A stretch of DNA of 27,500 nt from Chrysomallon squamiferum (GCA_012295275.1 CM022675.1:1263081-1290580); one strand, 5' to 3'. Numbered from the stretch's first letter, positions 10,033 through 19,719 are shown. A program made the numbers and translations. Notes: generated by a model from the sequence alone, not told the origin.

Positions 10033-10317
10033 CATACTGATTGCATTATAATTAGATTGATTACACGCATATTGTATGTATGTGTGTGTGTGTGTGTGTG
10101 TATTTGAGTGTTTTATACTGACAATAATAATAGTTATAATAATAAAAATGAATGAAAGAAAGAAAGAAAGAAATTGTTTAAATTTATAATTATCATTTTC
10201 ATCGTCAGTATTATCAATAATATTATCATCAGCACTTCAGTATAAACAGTATCATAATTATTATCATAATTATTTTGATTACTGTTGTCTTTATCTTAAA
10301 TTATTATAACTATTACT
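10033..10317. other. AT-rich spacer with (TG)n and (GAAA)n
   Basis: AT-rich sequence with a short (TG)n (10079-10101), (GAAA)n at about 10153-10172 and many TTATCAT-type words. No gene was seen. Confidence 0.6.
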
Positions 10318-10480
10318 CCTATAATTATTATTATTATTATTAGTAGTAGTAGTAGCAGAATTAGTAGTTGTAGTAATAATAACAATAGTAGTAACAGTAG
10401 TAATAGTAGTAGTGGTAGTAGTAGTAGTAGTAGTAGTAGTAGTAATGGTCGTAGTAATAATAGTAGTAGTAGTAGTAGTG

Positions 10481-10535
<55 letters not shown>

Positions 10536-10550
10536 GAGTAGTAGTAGTAT
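10318..10550. repeat. (AGT)n microsatellite
   Basis: TTA units, then interrupted (AGT)n on the plus strand to about 10548, including a nearly pure run 10484-10534. Confidence 0.95.
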
Positions 10551-10613
10551 TATTTTAATGTTTCAAAGATGATTCCTGTGATTAAACTGTCAGTATACCT
10601 TTCAGGAATGAGT

Positions 10614-11165
<552 letters not shown>

Positions 11166-11428
11166 ATCAGAAACAAAGATGATGGAAATGATTGTACTTT
11201 TAAAACCTTTCATATTTACCATAACATTAACTCTTTCAAAATTAACTGCGCAGTTATTTTAATCATGAACACTCAAACAATTATCACAATTTAATAATTA
11301 AATCTGCAGTTTTGGCTGTAGATAACCGAATTTCATAATTAAATACGCAATTACATTAATAATTAACAACTGCTCTATATATATATATACGAACAAAGAA
11401 GAAATAAAAACGTGTTTTGTTTTTCTTA
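11166..11428. other. AT-rich start of proposed channel intron 1
   Basis: Contains the 14 bp perfect palindrome TAACTGCGCAGTTA (11243-11256), two inverted MYB-type TAACTG words. Related AATTAA...CTGCAGTT and TACGCAATTA words follow at about 55-base spacing, hinting at decayed repeats. A TA tract lies at 11377-11390. On the minus strand this is just downstream of the proposed exon 1 donor. Confidence 0.45.
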
Positions 11429-11429
11429 C

Positions 11430-11645
11430 CAGTATCTCAGTTGTACTGTGACTTCAGAAGGAAAAGAAAATATCAAAAACAGAAAAAAAATCTCTTCAGG
11501 TAAAAGTCCAGTAGAAAATTGGAAAACCAGAAACAGTAAATCCACGTCGTTTCAAGCAACGACGACGACAACGCACTGAAATCAAGCTGACGTCGCTGAG
11601 GCAGTCACTCGACTGGTCGGCAAACACTCACGTCTCTTTTTGGTG
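11430..11645 (-). other. Putative noncoding exon 1 (5' UTR) of the DEG/ENaC gene
   Basis: The minus strand ends at 11430 with a strong donor ACTG/GTAAGA. For more than 200 bases upstream it contains no ATG, as a leader exon should. CRE motifs lie just upstream (11655-11690). The channel coding exon at 5724-5925 has an acceptor 5 bases before its ATG and so needs an upstream noncoding exon. This is the best donor I see on that strand, giving an intron of about 5.5 kb. The transcription start is only estimated. An alternative donor GAC/GTGAGT lies near 11629. The link is inference; RNA evidence would decide it. Confidence 0.4.
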
Positions 11646-11654
11646 TTACGCCAA

Positions 11655-11690
11655 ACGTCACTGATTGAACGTCATTATGACGTCATTATG
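11655..11690 (-). promoter_or_regulatory. CRE cluster, candidate channel promoter
   Basis: Three ACGTCA cores occur in 31 bases (11655, 11669, 11680). The last completes the full CRE ATGACGTCAT (11677-11686). ACGTCATTATG is repeated exactly twice head to tail (11669-11679 and 11680-11690). There is no TATA box. It lies directly upstream of the ATG-free candidate leader exon, and TGACGTCG at 11588 falls within that leader. Confidence 0.4.
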
Positions 11691-11699
11691 AAGTAACGC

Positions 11700-12054
11700 C
11701 TTGTTGATCACCGCCTAGTCTGGGATAGCACGAAGCGCGGATCGTTTTAGCTCAAACTCAGTTTTATTTTATTAATATTTTTTTTATTTTTTTATTCGAC
11801 AAGCTGGTAAATGTTTCTAATCGATTGGCGAAGTTTAGATCTGCACATGAATATTTCGCTACACGGCTTCCTCATTAATGTTTGATGTGCAGCCAGTGGC
11901 GAGTAGAGACTTTGATACGTATGTGGGGCGTGTACAAGCGAAAGAAACCGAACAACAAAGAAGCGAGTAACAGGACAAAGACAGTGTAAGGAATTATTTA
12001 ATATCTGACTCTCGTTTCTTGAAACAAAAATGGCATTAGTTAAAAGCGTTTCGT
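11700..12054. other. Unique spacer between candidate promoter and minisatellite
   Basis: Mixed sequence with a T/A tract at 11761-11795. No exon was recognised. A minus-strand open frame that starts inside the minisatellite continues through here but lacks any family resemblance. Confidence 0.45.
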
Positions 12055-13300
12055 GATAGTGTTTGGGTGTGCGTGGTAATGTTTGATATTGTGTGGTAGT
12101 GTTTGGCATTGTGTGATAGTGTTTGGGAGTGTGTAATAACGTTTGGGATTGTGTGATGGTGTTTGGGAGTGTGTGATAGTGTTTGGGATTGAGTGATAGT
12201 GTTTGGCATTGAGTGATAGTGATGGTGTTTGGGAGTGTGTGTTAGTGTTTGGGATTGAGTGATAGTGTTTGGCATTGAGTGATAGTGTTTAGGATTGAGT
12301 GATAGTGTTTGGGATTGAGTGATAATGTTTGATATTGGGTGGTAGTGTTTAGGAGTGTATGATAGTGTTTGGGATTGAGTGATAGTGTTTGGGAGTGTGT
12401 GATAGTGTTTGGGATTGAGTGATAGTGTTTAGGATTGAGTGATAGTGTTTGGGATTGAGTGATAATGTTTGATATTAGGTGGTAGTGTTTAGGAGTGTAT
12501 GATAGTGTTTGGGATTGAGTGATAGTGTTTGGGAGTGTGTGATAGTGTTTGGGAGTGTGTGTTAGTGTTTGGGATTGAGTGATAGTGTTTGGCATTGAGT
12601 GATAGTGTTTAGGATTGAGTGATAGTGTTTGGGATTCTGTGATAGTGTTTGGGAGTGTGTGATAGTGTTTGGGATTCTGTGATAGTGTTTGGGATTGTGT
12701 AATAGTGTTTAGGATTGAGTGATAGTGTTTGGGAGTGTGTGATAGTGTTTGGGAGTGTGTGATAGTGTTTGGGATTCTGTGATAGTGTTTGGGATTGTGT
12801 AATAGTGTTTGGGATTGTGTGATAGTGTTTGGGAGTGTGTGTTAGTGTTTGGGATTGAGTGATAGTGTTTGGCATTGAGTGATAGTGTTTGGGAGTGTGT
12901 GATAGTGTTTGGGATTCTGTGATAGTGTTTGGGATTGTGTAATAGTGTTTGGGATTGTGTGATAGTGTTTGGCATTGAGTGATAGTGTTTGGGAGTGTGT
13001 GATAGTGTTTGGGAGTGTGTGATAATGTTTGGGATTCTGTGATAGTGTTTGGGATTGTGTGATAGTGTTTAGGATTGTGTGATAGTGTTTGGGATTCTGT
13101 GATAGTGTTTGGGAATGTGTGATGGTGTTTGCGAGTGTGTGATGGTGTTTGGGATTGTGTGATAGTGTTTAGGATTGTGTGATAGTGTTTGGGATTCTGT
13201 TATAGTGTTTGGGAGTGTATGATAGTGTTTGGGAATGTGCGATGGTGTTTGCGAGTATGTAACAATGTTTGAGATTGTATGATGGTGTTTTCAGGAGTGT
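12055..13300. repeat. 20 bp minisatellite, about 61 units with higher-order structure
   Basis: The unit GATAGTGTTTGGGATTGAGT repeats head to tail. Eight units run 12055-12214, a 6-base GATAGT fragment (12215-12220) shifts the register, then 53 units run 12221-13280 with no further indel, and one decayed unit follows. Units fall into discrete types by their last ten bases (GGGATTGAGT, GGGAGTGTGT, GGGATTCTGT, GGCATTGAGT, AGGATTGAGT, GATATTGGGT, GGGATTGTGT). Blocks of types recur at 140 bp: 12281-12400 with 12421-12540, and 12741-12820 with 12881-12960. The plus strand is almost free of C. The minus strand lacks stops in all frames, giving long spurious ORFs with a 20-residue period. Confidence 0.97.
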
Positions 13301-13733
13301 TGGAATTAAGATGATGTTTGTGTACAAACGTGTGGTAAGTGAAGTAGAGAAATGTGTTATTTAAAGACGTAGTTGGTGGTATTTAGGGTGTTAGATTAAC
13401 ACTGCATTTCTGGTATTTCAAGTGGATAAGCATTATATTTAATGTTGGTAGCTTTTGTTACGATAACATCTGAAGAAGAGATCAAAGGTAATTGATACAA
13501 TAAAGATGGCAGTTTAAAATAGAAATCTATGGTATTTCATATGGAATGATATTTTAACATGAAACCTTTTGTATCTCAAGAATTATAAAATATTTTTTCA
13601 GCCATCAATCATATTGCTAAGACATTCTAACGGAATCTGTTTTTAATTTGAACTAGCAGAATTTCATATTTTATTAATGATGTTTGCCATTTTCTGCGAC
13701 AACCTTTCAAGTTGATTCTAAAGTTAATTAAAT
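13301..13733. other. Unique AT-rich sequence
   Basis: About 430 bases following the minisatellite, with a decayed unit at its left edge. No exon or motif cluster was seen on either strand. Confidence 0.5.
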
Positions 13734-13748
13734 AATAATAATAATAAT

Positions 13749-13797
<49 letters not shown>

Positions 13798-13880
13798 GCA
13801 ACAACAACAACAACAAAAATAAAATAAAATAAAATAAAATAAAATAAATAAAATAAATAAACAAACAAACAAACAAACAA
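13734..13880. repeat. AAT, AAC, AAAAT and AAAC microsatellites in series
   Basis: (AAT)n (13734-13750), (AAC)n (13750-13815), (AAAAT)n (13818-13855) and (AAAC)n (13860-13880) follow one another without spacers. Confidence 0.95.
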
Positions 13881-14110
13881 GAAGAAGTCTCACTGTTGTT
13901 TCCTGCCTGACTCTACGACACTGGTAGACGCGTTGTCACTAAGACGTGGACGTTTCTTACAAAAAGCCAGATGGAGAGAAGATGACAAGATGAGCTGTGA
14001 CTTGGAGTTTCCGGCGGGCAGAGTGGGGGGGGGTCTGCTTAATGACAGCTAACGCCCCAGGCAGCCCCGCGTCCCGGGGTTTTCAGCTTAACGGAATTTA
14101 TTTTATTCTT
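13881..14110. other. GC-rich unique patch with poly-G run
   Basis: A GC-richer stretch with a run of nine G (14025-14033), homeobox/MEIS-like TTAATGACAGCT just after it, and a C/G-rich stem-like segment CCCCGCGTCCCGGGG (14065-14079). No open frame of note. It is a candidate regulatory patch, but there is no direct evidence. Confidence 0.35.
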
Positions 14111-14635
14111 TTAGAAATATAGTCAGCGTTCAGTTTAACTGTAATCATAGTTATTTTACATATGTATATAAAACTATAACTGTATATTTTAAATTAGAGA
14201 GATAGATTTAGCATTTAATTTAATTATAATTATATTTATTTTCGATATGCATATACAACATATGTTGAATAATACCTACAGCATGCATTTCTATGCAATA
14301 CATTTATCGCTTTTGTGTGTCGTGATTGGACTTTGTCCTCCTGCGCCAGTGCGTCCCCGAATATTGTCTATGTGGAGAGGCTGTTCAGACGTACATAAGA
14401 CAGAAAATATTCACTCTTAAGATTGCATACATACATGCATAAAGACATAAATACATACGTGCATATGTACCTTAATTCATTAACATAAAAAGTAATTAAC
14501 ATTTACTTAAGGTTATAAGCACGTATGTGTGTGCATATGTCTGTATTAATATTATTTAAACACTTAAACAAATATATGATACTAATAATATTGCTGCTGA
14601 TGCTACAGGATAGAGATAACAATTATCATGATAAC
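14111..14635. other. AT-rich unique sequence
   Basis: About 525 bases, AT-rich apart from a GC-richer piece at 14330-14395. Many ATACAT-type words occur. No supported exon. Confidence 0.5.
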
Positions 14636-14776
14636 GAAAAAAATGATGATGTCATTGTTTGTAATATGAATGATTATATCAATAACAACGACCAAATGAA
14701 CAGAAACGAGTACAGGATAATGACGATGGTGATGATGATAATAATGATGATGACGACGATGATAATAATGATAAAA
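14636..14776. repeat. GATGAT/AATGAT-rich triplet tract
   Basis: Irregular GAT, AAT and ACG triplets on the plus strand, densest at 14716-14775. Low complexity; the Asp/Met/Asn-rich frame is an artefact. Confidence 0.75.
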
Positions 14777-14989
14777 GGATTTACGAATTATTTAAGATAA
14801 TCGTATTCAATGTAGAGTTATTTTTGATATGAGTAATGTGTAAATAAAATACGTGTACTGTAAACACTGTCTGAATGATGACGGATCATGATGAATGGAT
14901 TAAAGAATTACGTAAGATAATCGTATTCAGTGCAGAGTTAGTCTGACGTGAGGAATGTATAAATAAAATATGCGTACTGTAAACACTTT
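14777..14989. repeat. 120 bp tandem duplication ending in forkhead-type motifs
   Basis: Copy 1 (14777-14870) and copy 2 (14897-14989) align at a 120-base offset with roughly 80 percent identity by eye. Shared words are AAGATAATCGTATTCA, GAGTTA, AATAAAATA and GTACTGTAAACACT. Each copy ends in TGTAAACA, the reverse complement of the forkhead core TGTTTACA. Confidence 0.88.
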
Positions 14990-15116
14990 GTGATTGAAAT
15001 CTCCTCTCAGGCGAATGTAATTGATTTTAAAAGAATAAAACTTTCCCAGCGAATAACAGCATTTGATTAAACCAACAGTCAAGAGATGAATGCTGAAACA
15101 AAGAAGAGAGGGAGAT

Positions 15117-15120
15117 AAAG

Positions 15121-15219
<99 letters not shown>

Positions 15220-15313
15220 CACAGAGAGAAAGATAGATATAGACATATAGACAGTAAATAGACAGACAAAGAGAAACAGACAGATACAGACACAGAGACA
15301 GACAGACACAGAG
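15117..15313. repeat. GATA, (AG)n and GACA microsatellites
   Basis: (GATA)n (15121-15137), pure (AG)n (15137-15215), then a degenerate GACA/GATA/AGAG tail. Confidence 0.95.
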
Positions 15314-15540
15314 ATGCAACAAAAATTAATAGCCTGAATCCCAGAAGCCTGTAAACTTGTCTGCTGTGTGTTTCAAACGAATTTCAAACGAATCAAATGG
15401 AGTCTTTGGAATCTTAGTGAAAAACAAACCTGACACACGGAGTCAGTTCAAGTATTCAAGTCGCATTCGCCTCATTAGACTTGCACATGATTCTGTCATA
15501 TACTCAGCCTCTCAGCGTATGTATTTTTGTATCAACTGAT
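15314..15540. other. Unique sequence, no gene recognised
   Basis: A plus frame is open across 15357-15539 but its peptide resembles nothing known. A small duplication TTTCAAACGAA/TTTCAAACGAA occurs at 15369-15390. Confidence 0.4.
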
Positions 15541-15660
15541 GTCCACCAATTGGAGGAAATTAGAACGGAATACAAGTAAAAGTATGGCGGGACAGAGCTA
15601 TTAGGGCACTTCCGGTTGTGTCGTATTATCACTGGCGAAAAGAAGAAAAGAAACGTTTAT
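15541..15660. promoter_or_regulatory. Promoter-like motif cluster (CCAAT, GGCGGGA, ETS)
   Basis: Within about 70 bases: ACCAATTGG (15545-15553), ATGGCGGGAC (15584-15593, YY1/E2F-like) and ACTTCCGG (15608-15615, ETS/GABPA type). This trio is typical of TATA-less housekeeping promoters. No exon is identified on either side, so target and direction are unknown. Confidence 0.35.
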
Positions 15661-16289
15661 CCCGGCGAGTCGTAAAAAAATGTAGTTTTTTTTTTTTTTT
15701 TTAAATGAGTCTCCATTATGCATTACCTACTTTCTAATTTGTTTGTTTTTATGCGGAAGGAAAATTTCTGACAGAGGTCTAAACGAAAAGGATAAATCTG
15801 TGAGGGAAGGATGTTACTGAGAATTATGGGATACCGTTAGTAAAATGTATGTAGGAATCGAATTCGAACTATTTTGACTTATAAAATGATGATGGTAATG
15901 AAGACGATAAAAACAGCAACAGCATTATCGCAATAACAGTAATAATGATGATGATGATTATAATACTAATAATGCATATACCACAAATTAAAATGTTTAT
16001 AAAGGAGAAAAGACACATACACACACGCACACACACAAATAAAAATAAAAATTACGAATTAGCTCTATAAAAAAAAAATTCTTTTAAAATAAAAATCCTT
16101 TCAGGAGGAGAAAGATGTCGAATGTTAAACCAGTCTGCCTCGAGGCTTGAAAACAGATCTCTACAGAAAACAGCGAGTAAAACTTCAATTGGTTTTAAAT
16201 CTCACTAAATCACTGCAGACAGCAGCGAATGTAATTTACAGATAAACGTAATAATCCGAACCAGTCATTTTCTAATCTTACTGAAAAAT
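15661..16289. other. AT-rich unique spacer
   Basis: About 630 bases with a T16-like run near 15686, a GATGAT cluster (15945-15958) and a short CA tract (16017-16037). No supported gene or RNA. Confidence 0.5.
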
Positions 16290-16600
16290 CTTACCGGAAG
16301 TCAGGCTTAACCGGCGCGCGAGGACCCGGAAACCTTCGCTGTTGACATTTTGAGGTTTTTTCGCAGCTCGACACTTAATAAACGTCAGAGGATTTATTAA
16401 AGCAAGTGCTACCTTCATTATTTCAACTCATCAACTACACCTCTGTCTTCTCAAAATGGCCGCGATGTGGGTTACCGGTGTAGGAGCCTCCCCCGCTCCC
16501 AAACCCTCCCCCTAGTTACGTTGGTCTTCGACTGACTTGCTGTTTAACGCCGCGTTTCCGATGTCGCGCAGTATACAAGCAAAGATTAACGATGTAAGCC
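16290..16600 (+). promoter_or_regulatory. CpG-richer promoter-like region
   Basis: The most promoter-like patch upstream of the METTL24-like gene. It carries a consensus ETS site ACCGGAAGT (16293-16301), CGGCGCGCG nearby, a YY1-type AAAATGGCCGC (16453-16463) and GC/CT boxes CCTCCCCCGCTCCC (16487-16500) and CCCTCCCCC (16504-16512). The ATG in the YY1-like word opens a 19-codon frame ending at 16515. A usable donor GAT/GTAAGC lies at 16593/16594. It could be the 5' noncoding exon of the METTL24-like gene 4.8 kb downstream; this is inference. Confidence 0.35.
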
Positions 16601-17019
16601 TGTCTCTTTAAGAAAACCGATTTTTCCAGAAGCGATAAGAAAGATAAAAAAAAAATAAAAACGAGTACAATACTAGGATGAAATTAATGATTTTACTTTC
16701 GTTTGGTGTGCTGAAGGCGGTTCTGTGAGGTGAGATATTTTAATAATGTGGAAAAGACTAAAAGAAAAACGATAATACAAAGAAAAAATAATTTAGAGAT
16801 CAAAACAGAAGAAAAAGAATATGAATACAAATTCTTTTGAAATGAAAGAAAGAAAAATGAGAAAAATGAAGACGGAGAGAAAGAGAAATACTAAACGAAA
16901 AGTAGGAAAATTGGGATAATAAGTTAGAAGTAAAGAAAATATTAAAAATAAAGAAAGAAAGAAAGAAATAAATAAAGAAAAAATTGGGAATAGGTTACAA
17001 ATAAATAATGAAAAAAGAA

Positions 17020-17020
<1 letters not shown>
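16601..17020. other. A-rich spacer
   Basis: A/G-rich plus strand with GAAA, GAAAAA and AAAT words. No gene. The minus-strand frames are Phe/Leu-rich low complexity. Confidence 0.6.
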
Positions 17021-17086
<66 letters not shown>

Positions 17087-17098
17087 TAATAATAAGAT
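17021..17098. repeat. (AAT)n microsatellite
   Basis: About 25 AAT units with one AAC variant near 17084. Confidence 0.96.
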
Positions 17099-17314
17099 AA
17101 TGAATAAAATAATAAAATAAAGCAATAAACAATCAAACAATAAATGGAAAAGAAACATTTTAAAACAATCAACATGAAAAGCGGACTGGATCTTAAAACC
17201 GGGCACGAATCCGTCCATTGATTGTTAATAATTATTTTGCTTTTAAAGAAAATGCAGCAGTTCATCAGACAACCCCCCCAACCCGCCTAGCCACTGGCAA
17301 CTGAGCAACATCAT
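17099..17314. other. Short unique spacer
   Basis: AT-rich, then a C-rich piece with a run of seven C (17273-17279). No gene was seen. Confidence 0.5.
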
Positions 17315-18012
17315 ACCTCCACCATTACTACTGAACAATTACTACTATTACCACTTTTGTCGCTACTACTACTAAATCTACAACTATTACCGCTAATAAT
17401 ATTATCACTATTATTACAACTATTATTACTAATACTAGTATTACCGCTACTACTATTACCATCAACACTACTAATACTACTAATACTACTAATACTTCTA
17501 CTACTACTAATAACAATAATAATTACAAAACTGCTATTACTACTACTTCTAATAATAATAATCACAGTAGGTGCAGCAGCAATAGTAGTAGTAATAGTAG
17601 TACTAGTAGCAGTCGTATCAGTAGTAGTAGTAATAGTAGTCGTAGTAGCAGTAGTAGTCGTACTAGTAGCAGTAGTAGTCGTACTAGTAGTAGTAGTAGT
17701 AGTAATAGCAGTAGTAGTCGCACTAGTAGTAGTAGTAGTAGTAGTCGTCTAATAATAATAGCAGTAGTAGTAGTAGTAGTAGAGTAGTAGTAGTCGTACC
17801 AGTAGTAGTAGTAGTCGTACTAGTAGTAGTAATAGTACTAGTAGTAGTAGTTGTAGTAATAGTAGTAGTAGTAGTAGTCGTACTAGTGGTAGTAGTAGTT
17901 GTAGTAATAGTACTAGTAGTAGTAGTAGTAATCGTACTAGTTGTAGTAATAGTACTAGTAGTAGTAGTGGTACTAGTGGTAGTAGTAGTTGTAGTAATAG
18001 TAGTAGCAGCAG
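17315..18012. repeat. ACT array followed by AGT array (inverted triplet arrays)
   Basis: The plus strand carries ACT/ATT triplets from 17315 to about 17550. It then switches to AGT triplets from 17576 to 18012, making a long imperfect inverted repeat. The right part has many internal CGTACTAGTAGTAG words (near 17659, 17683, 17817, 17878 and 17932), each containing the self-complementary ACTAGT. This shows second-order repetition with an embedded orientation switch. Confidence 0.93.
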
Positions 18013-18350
18013 CAGCAGACGTGATAAACAAGTACTTATGTTCTCTTTTCTCTGACGCATTAAAAATCTTCTTCCTTGATCTGAGTTTTCTACATGCTGC
18101 GCGGAAGCAGTTAAAAACATTTGAAGAGGTTGTTCTTGTCTTTTCTCTATTCTGTTTTTTCTCCTTTTTCTGTTTTTATTTTTATTTTATTTTATTTTTT
18201 GCTTTCGTTACACACTTTTTTGTTGTTATTATTGTTATTTTTCGTTGCAACACTTCAGAATACAATTAAACATTTTCTGTAATTTAAAATTACCTATTGT
18301 TGTTGTTTTTAATTGACTGATTGCTTATAAATCTAGAAAATATTTTTAGT

Positions 18351-18369
18351 GACTGTTTTCAAAACAGTC
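18351..18369. repeat. 19 bp perfect palindrome
   Basis: GACTGTTTT-C-AAAACAGTC has two perfect 9-base arms around one base. With essentially no loop it suits a dimeric DNA-binding site better than an RNA hairpin. Confidence 0.6.
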
Positions 18370-18584
18370 GATCATGCGTGGAATGTGTTTACTAAAGGAA
18401 CAAAACTGACTGAATAGAAAAAAACCTTTTAAACTGTTGTTAATTTTTTCGTTTTTGTTTTGGTAGTAACAAAAATGGCTGAATTTTAAAATGTTTCTGT
18501 ATTAAGCGGTTTTAAGTGTTAAATGTGAGAGTTTACTACAAACAAAAATTTGTCTTTAGACGACGGTATTTAAATGCTACGAAA

Positions 18585-18614
18585 TGACGTCATAAGCAAA
18601 ACGTGCTGACGTCA
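18585..18614. promoter_or_regulatory. Paired full CRE sites
   Basis: Two perfect TGACGTCA octamers at 18585-18592 and 18607-18614, 22 bases apart centre to centre, close to two helical turns. Confidence 0.4.
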
Positions 18615-18726
18615 TCATCATCTTATTGCTTTATTGTCATACTTTTATAAGTATCTGAAGAAAGAAACCGAACAAATATTTAAAACAGCATAAAATGTAT
18701 AATTTATTCTAACTGTTTTTGCCGAT

Positions 18727-18727
<1 letters not shown>

Positions 18728-18757
<30 letters not shown>
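18728..18757. repeat. A30 homopolymer
   Basis: A pure run of 30 A. It may be the tail of an old retroposed sequence, but no element body or target-site duplication was recognised. Confidence 0.9.
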
Positions 18758-18759
<2 letters not shown>

Positions 18760-19207
18760 ACAAAGAATACGCAAGAACGATCACAATGTTTCGCCACATC
18801 TGAAATGAAAAAAATAAAAATAAAAATCGTTAAGTCGTATTTCACAACGTGTTACTGTTATAACTGTTCTACGTAGATTTCCTCACCTGACTAAACTCTG
18901 ACAAACACTGAATGCTACCTGAACGCAGCTCGCTTGGTTCAGCCATTAACGTGACAGCATTCTGTTTACTCTGTTGTGCAGTTTGAAGAGAAGACATAAT
19001 TTTCATTAGGTTAATAAATACTCAGTAAATAAAACGAACACGACAGGGAAAGTTTTTCTAGGCGAACGATGCAAAAATATATCATAAACCGTCCACACGG
19101 AATTGAAAAGATGTCGTCTGCTGACAAATACTCTTTTTTTGTTGTAAATAATTGTAATTTCGCGAAACCGTGGCGCGCTGATAGGCTTTATAATGAGGTG
19201 AATCATT
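18758..19207. other. AT-rich unique sequence
   Basis: About 450 bases. No exon is supported. The right end overlaps a minus-strand frame (ATG at 19312) discussed in the findings. Confidence 0.45.
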
Positions 19208-19275
19208 TTGCGCAATAAATAAAAGATATAGGAGGAGAGGAGCTAGGAGGAGAGCCGCTAGGAGGCGAGCCGCTC
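19208..19275. promoter_or_regulatory. C/EBP palindrome, TATA-like word and 15 bp GC-rich repeat
   Basis: TTGCGCAAT (19208-19216) is a perfect C/EBP-type half-palindrome. AATAAATAAAAG (19214-19225) is TATA-like on the plus strand. Two near-identical 15 bp units GCTAGGAGGMGAGCC follow at 19242 and 19257. Motif-based only. It could be a core promoter of the downstream gene. Confidence 0.25.
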
Positions 19276-19496
19276 TCCAGTGAGTCGATTGTTGTCGTAC
19301 GCCTCTACTCATCTTTCAAACTCGACCACTGATTGATGTCAGGTTTAAACTAAACACACGTTCGACTTGACGATGTGTTAAATTTCACTGTAAAACTTTC
19401 GCGTGCAGAATGACCATTTTACTGTTCTTTACATAATAATGAATGACAGGGTCCTGTTAGTGTTGTTGTTATTGTTATTGTTATTACCATTATCAT
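19276..19496. other. Unique spacer
   Basis: Mixed sequence after the GC-rich repeat. No supported exon or motif cluster. Confidence 0.45.
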
Positions 19497-19504
19497 TATT
19501 ATTA

Positions 19505-19569
<65 letters not shown>

Positions 19570-19590
19570 TACTACTAATATCAGTATTAA
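19497..19590. repeat. (ATT)n microsatellite
   Basis: About 22 ATT units followed by a few ACT units. Confidence 0.96.
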
Positions 19591-19639
19591 TTAATTTATT
19601 AATTATTTATTATTTGTAATTTAATTAATTTACTTTTAT

Positions 19640-19717
19640 GATTATTTAAATGTTCTTTGTTTTGTTCTTTCTGATATTTTCCTTCTCACGATTATTTAAT
19701 TTTTCTTTGTTTTGTTC

Positions 19718-19719
<2 letters not shown>
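19640..19719. repeat. 30 bp direct repeat, 50 bp offset
   Basis: GATTATTTAA...TTCTTTGTTTTGTTCTT occurs at 19640-19669 and again at 19690-19719, about 28 of 30 bases identical. The second copy abuts the (AAT)n tract. Confidence 0.85.

Larger units (their letters stand above)
18013..18727. other. Unique segment with palindrome and paired CREs
   Basis: T-rich at 18140-18240, otherwise mixed. It contains the hairpin dyad at 18351-18369 and two full CREs at 18585 and 18607. No exon was recognised. Confidence 0.45.

Noticed and set aside
11792-12975. Several overlapping minus-strand His/Thr/Gln repeat ORFs
   Set aside because: The 20 bp unit is stop-free in all minus frames, so open frames are automatic. 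No splice or start context.
12055-13300. Possible CRISPR-like array
   Set aside because: Units are directly contiguous with no unique spacers, and the genome is eukaryotic.
14341-14388. Cys-rich micro-exon (CVPEYCLCGEAVQ) after a pyrimidine-rich CAG
   Set aside because: Too short, weak donor and no neighbouring exon in phase.
17886-18269. 127-codon plus frame running out of the AGT array
   Set aside because: The unique part is Phe/Leu-rich with no known match; it is continuation of the repeat frame by chance.
18728-18757. A30 as the tail of a SINE or processed pseudogene
   Set aside because: No RNA-derived body, Pol III boxes or target-site duplication could be recognised.
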